DNA of 7,882 nucleotides from Holophagales bacterium (GTDB lineage Bacteria; Acidobacteriota; Holophagae; Holophagales; Holophagaceae): the NCBI GenBank assembly GCA_031283145.1, contig JAITCJ010000067.1:1-7882 (forward strand), written 5' to 3'. Below the pieces are notes generated by a model that did not search any database, had not been told where the DNA came from, and saw only the letters and a list, made by a program, of their open reading frames with translations. Every line of letters starts with the position of its first letter. The stretch's first letter is position 1. Positions 6,891 through 7,882 of the stretch are shown piece after piece. The translations under genes were made by a program, and so were the position numbers.

Positions 6891-6904
6891 GGACGAGGGA
6901 CGAG
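6891..6904. repeat. Tandem 7-bp direct repeat
   Basis: GGACGAG occurs twice in direct succession (6891-6897, 6898-6904), about 40 bases after the pump gene's stop. A related CGGACGAA lies at 6853-6860. No function is evident; two copies can arise by simple slippage. Confidence 0.5.
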
Positions 6905-6912
6905 TTTAAGTA

Positions 6913-6941
6913 TTGATACCGTTTCTTATAGTCACTGTTAT
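6913..6941 (+). promoter_or_regulatory. Possible uppP promoter
   Basis: TTGATA (6913-6918) is a 5/6 match to the -35 consensus. TGTTAT (6936-6941) is a 4/6 match to the -10, with the optimal 17-base spacer. It would start transcription near 948 of the 6 kb series, i.e. about 6948, giving a leader of about 120 bases that includes the long hairpin. Moderate matches only. Confidence 0.3.
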
Positions 6942-6984
6942 CCAACGGCTCACGAATGTCTTGAAAACACCAGGTGTACGTGAG

Positions 6985-6993
6985 TGCTATATT
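6985..6993 (+). promoter_or_regulatory. Possible extended -10 promoter for uppP
   Basis: TGC-TATATT forms an extended -10 element (TGn followed by a 5/6 -10 hexamer). No good -35 lies at the usual distance; TTGAAA at 6961-6966 is 21 bases away. If active, the transcript would start near 7000, putting the 18-bp hairpin at the very 5' end of the uppP mRNA. Confidence 0.3.
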
Positions 6994-6997
6994 CCAA

Positions 6998-7036
6998 TTC
7001 CATATCAAAATTGCGGAACGTAATTTTGATGTGGGA
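6998..7036 (+). promoter_or_regulatory. 18-bp fully paired RNA stem-loop upstream of uppP
   Basis: The left arm TTCCATATCAAAATTGCG (6998-7015) pairs with the right arm at 7019-7036 across a GAA triloop. Fifteen pairs are Watson-Crick; the other three (6999-7035, 7003-7031, 7013-7021) are G-U wobbles in the plus-strand RNA. Read on the minus strand the same three become A-C mismatches, so the structure is complete only in a transcript made in the direction of uppP. It lies 31 bases before the uppP start and is not followed by a T-run, so it is not an ordinary terminator. It could be a 5' stabilising hairpin, an RNase III site, a protein-binding site or a mobile palindromic repeat. Confidence 0.7.
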
Positions 7037-7067
7037 CTGCTATAAACTGCTCTAAAGGGGTATTTGT

Positions 7068-7882
7068 GTGAACTTACTGTGCGCGATACTTTTGGGTCTG
7101 ATTCAGGGTCTTACCGAATTTTTGCCGGTTTCCAGCACCGCTCATTTGACGGTGGCGGAAAATTTAATGTTGGGAACGAGTATGCCCTTGGCGTTTGATG
7201 TTCTTTTACATGTTGGGACGCTTGTCGCGCTTCTGATTTACTATAGAGAAGACATTTTTAAGGTATTGAAAGGCATATTCGGCAAAGACACTGAAGGATT
7301 AAAGTTGGCTTGGATGTTGTTTTTGGCAATGATCCCAACGGGTGTCTTAGCTATGGCTACAAAGCCATTGAAAGAATCAGCAAAGGGTCATTTGTGGCTG
7401 TATGGATTTTTTCTCTTGCTTACAGCGGCAATGCTCTGGGGCGCGAATTATATGGCCAGGCGAAAACAGGGCAGGGTTGTGGCTGAGATGAACGCCTTAG
7501 ACGCTTTGTGCATTGGGGCAATTCAAGGGCTGGGAGGCGGATTCGGCCTCTCGCGTAGCGGTTCAACAATATCCGTGGGCGTTTTTCGTGGCATTCGACT
7601 ATCTGAATCTATGAGGTTTAGTTGCCTTTTGAGTATTCCGACCATCATCGCCGCCGCGCTGGTGGAAGGCCGTCACTTAGTCAAGGCGTTATTTCAAGGC
7701 GCGGTACAGGCTCAAGGCGAATTGTTCCCAAGCGGATCTTCAAATCCGTTTTTATTGTGTATAGCAGGTGTATGCGCTGCCGGAGTTTCAGGATATTTTG
7801 CCATCAGTTTATTAGACCGCTTTACGGCGCGCCCGCGCCTGAGCGGATTTGTCATCTATTGTCTAATCGCGGGTATCGCAAT
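7068..7882 (+). CDS. Undecaprenyl-diphosphatase (BacA/UppP), partial at right edge
   Basis: This integral membrane enzyme removes one phosphate from undecaprenyl diphosphate, recycling the lipid carrier for peptidoglycan and other envelope polymers; extra copies give bacitracin resistance. The start is GTG 7068, with AAAGGGG (7054-7060) seven bases ahead. The frame stays open to the window edge (271 full codons), so perhaps only a few codons are missing; E. coli UppP has 273 residues. Motif 1 is QGLTEFLPVSSTAHL at residues 13-27: Q13 replaces the first Glu of E. coli (E17), while E17, S23 and H26 match E21, S27 and H30. Motif 2 is GLSRSGST around R163 (E. coli R174); the usual Pro-Gly before it is Phe-Gly here. 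Several hydrophobic segments are visible. It has its own leader and is probably separate from the efflux operon, though no terminator separates them. Confidence 0.95.
   Translation, partial: MNLLCAILLGLIQGLTEFLPVSSTAHLTVAENLMLGTSMPLAFDVLLHVGTLVALLIYYREDIFKVLKGIFGKDTEGLKLAWMLFLAMIPTGVLAMATKPLKESAKGHLWLYGFFLLLTAAMLWGANYMARRKQGRVVAEMNALDALCIGAIQGLGGGFGLSRSGSTISVGVFRGIRLSESMRFSCLLSIPTIIAAALVEGRHLVKALFQGAVQAQGELFPSGSSNPFLLCIAGVCAAGVSGYFAISLLDRFTARPRLSGFVIYCLIAGIA

Larger units (their letters stand above)
6850..7067 (+). other. Intergenic region between the RND gene and uppP
   Basis: These 218 bases contain no ORF I can support. They hold a 7-bp tandem repeat (6891-6904), two possible promoters (6913-6941 and 6985-6993), a short inverted repeat ACACC-A-GGTGT (6967-6977) and the long hairpin at 6998-7036. 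No hairpin followed by a T-run is present, so an intrinsic terminator for the efflux operon is not visible. Read-through into uppP or Rho-dependent termination are both possible. Confidence 0.6.

Noticed and set aside
6919..6948. CCGTT...AACGG inverted repeat as a terminator of the efflux operon
   Set aside because: The stem is only 5 bp, the loop is 20 bases and no T-run follows, so it does not meet the pattern of an intrinsic terminator.

Overview
The window looks like a stretch of a Gram-negative bacterial chromosome. A TolC-type outer-membrane channel, a periplasmic adaptor and an inner-membrane RND pump together imply a two-membrane cell. The phylum cannot be fixed from sequence alone. 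The RND gene often uses AUA (Ile) and AGG (Arg) codons, and the regulator resembles CecR-type TetR proteins. Desulfovibrio-like or Synergistota-like hosts are therefore possible, but this is a weak inference.

Layout. Positions 1-205 hold no gene I can support, only short inverted repeats. At 206-235 there is a perfect-consensus sigma70-type promoter (TTGACA, 18-base spacer, TATAAT). It is followed by a strong Shine-Dalgarno and a 20-codon micro-ORF (263-325) encoding a hydrophobic peptide. A second promoter (335-362) follows, overlapped by a 20-bp palindrome (340-359) that is the obvious candidate operator. Then come four tightly packed same-strand genes: a TetR/AcrR (CecR-like) regulator (417-1109), a TolC-family outer-membrane factor (1112-2458), a membrane-fusion/adaptor protein (2481-3686) and a 1053-residue HAE1-type RND transporter (3688-6849). 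Gaps between these genes are 1 to 22 bases, so they read as one operon. After a 218-base intergenic region with a strikingly paired 18-bp RNA hairpin (6998-7036), the gene for undecaprenyl-diphosphatase (uppP, from 7068) starts and runs off the right edge.

How it works together. The operon encodes all three parts of a tripartite efflux pump plus its likely repressor. The pump uses proton-motive force: the relay residues D405, D406, K948, R979 and T986 are all present. It would move a substrate from periplasm or inner membrane through the adaptor into the outer-membrane channel. The palindrome over the regulator's promoter suggests self-repression of the whole operon, relieved by a ligand. The pump itself is a familiar type. 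The parts most worth a second look are the regulatory ones: the micro-ORF leader with its sequestered ribosome-binding site, the palindrome with a matching half-site near the first promoter, and the wobble-compensated hairpin before uppP.
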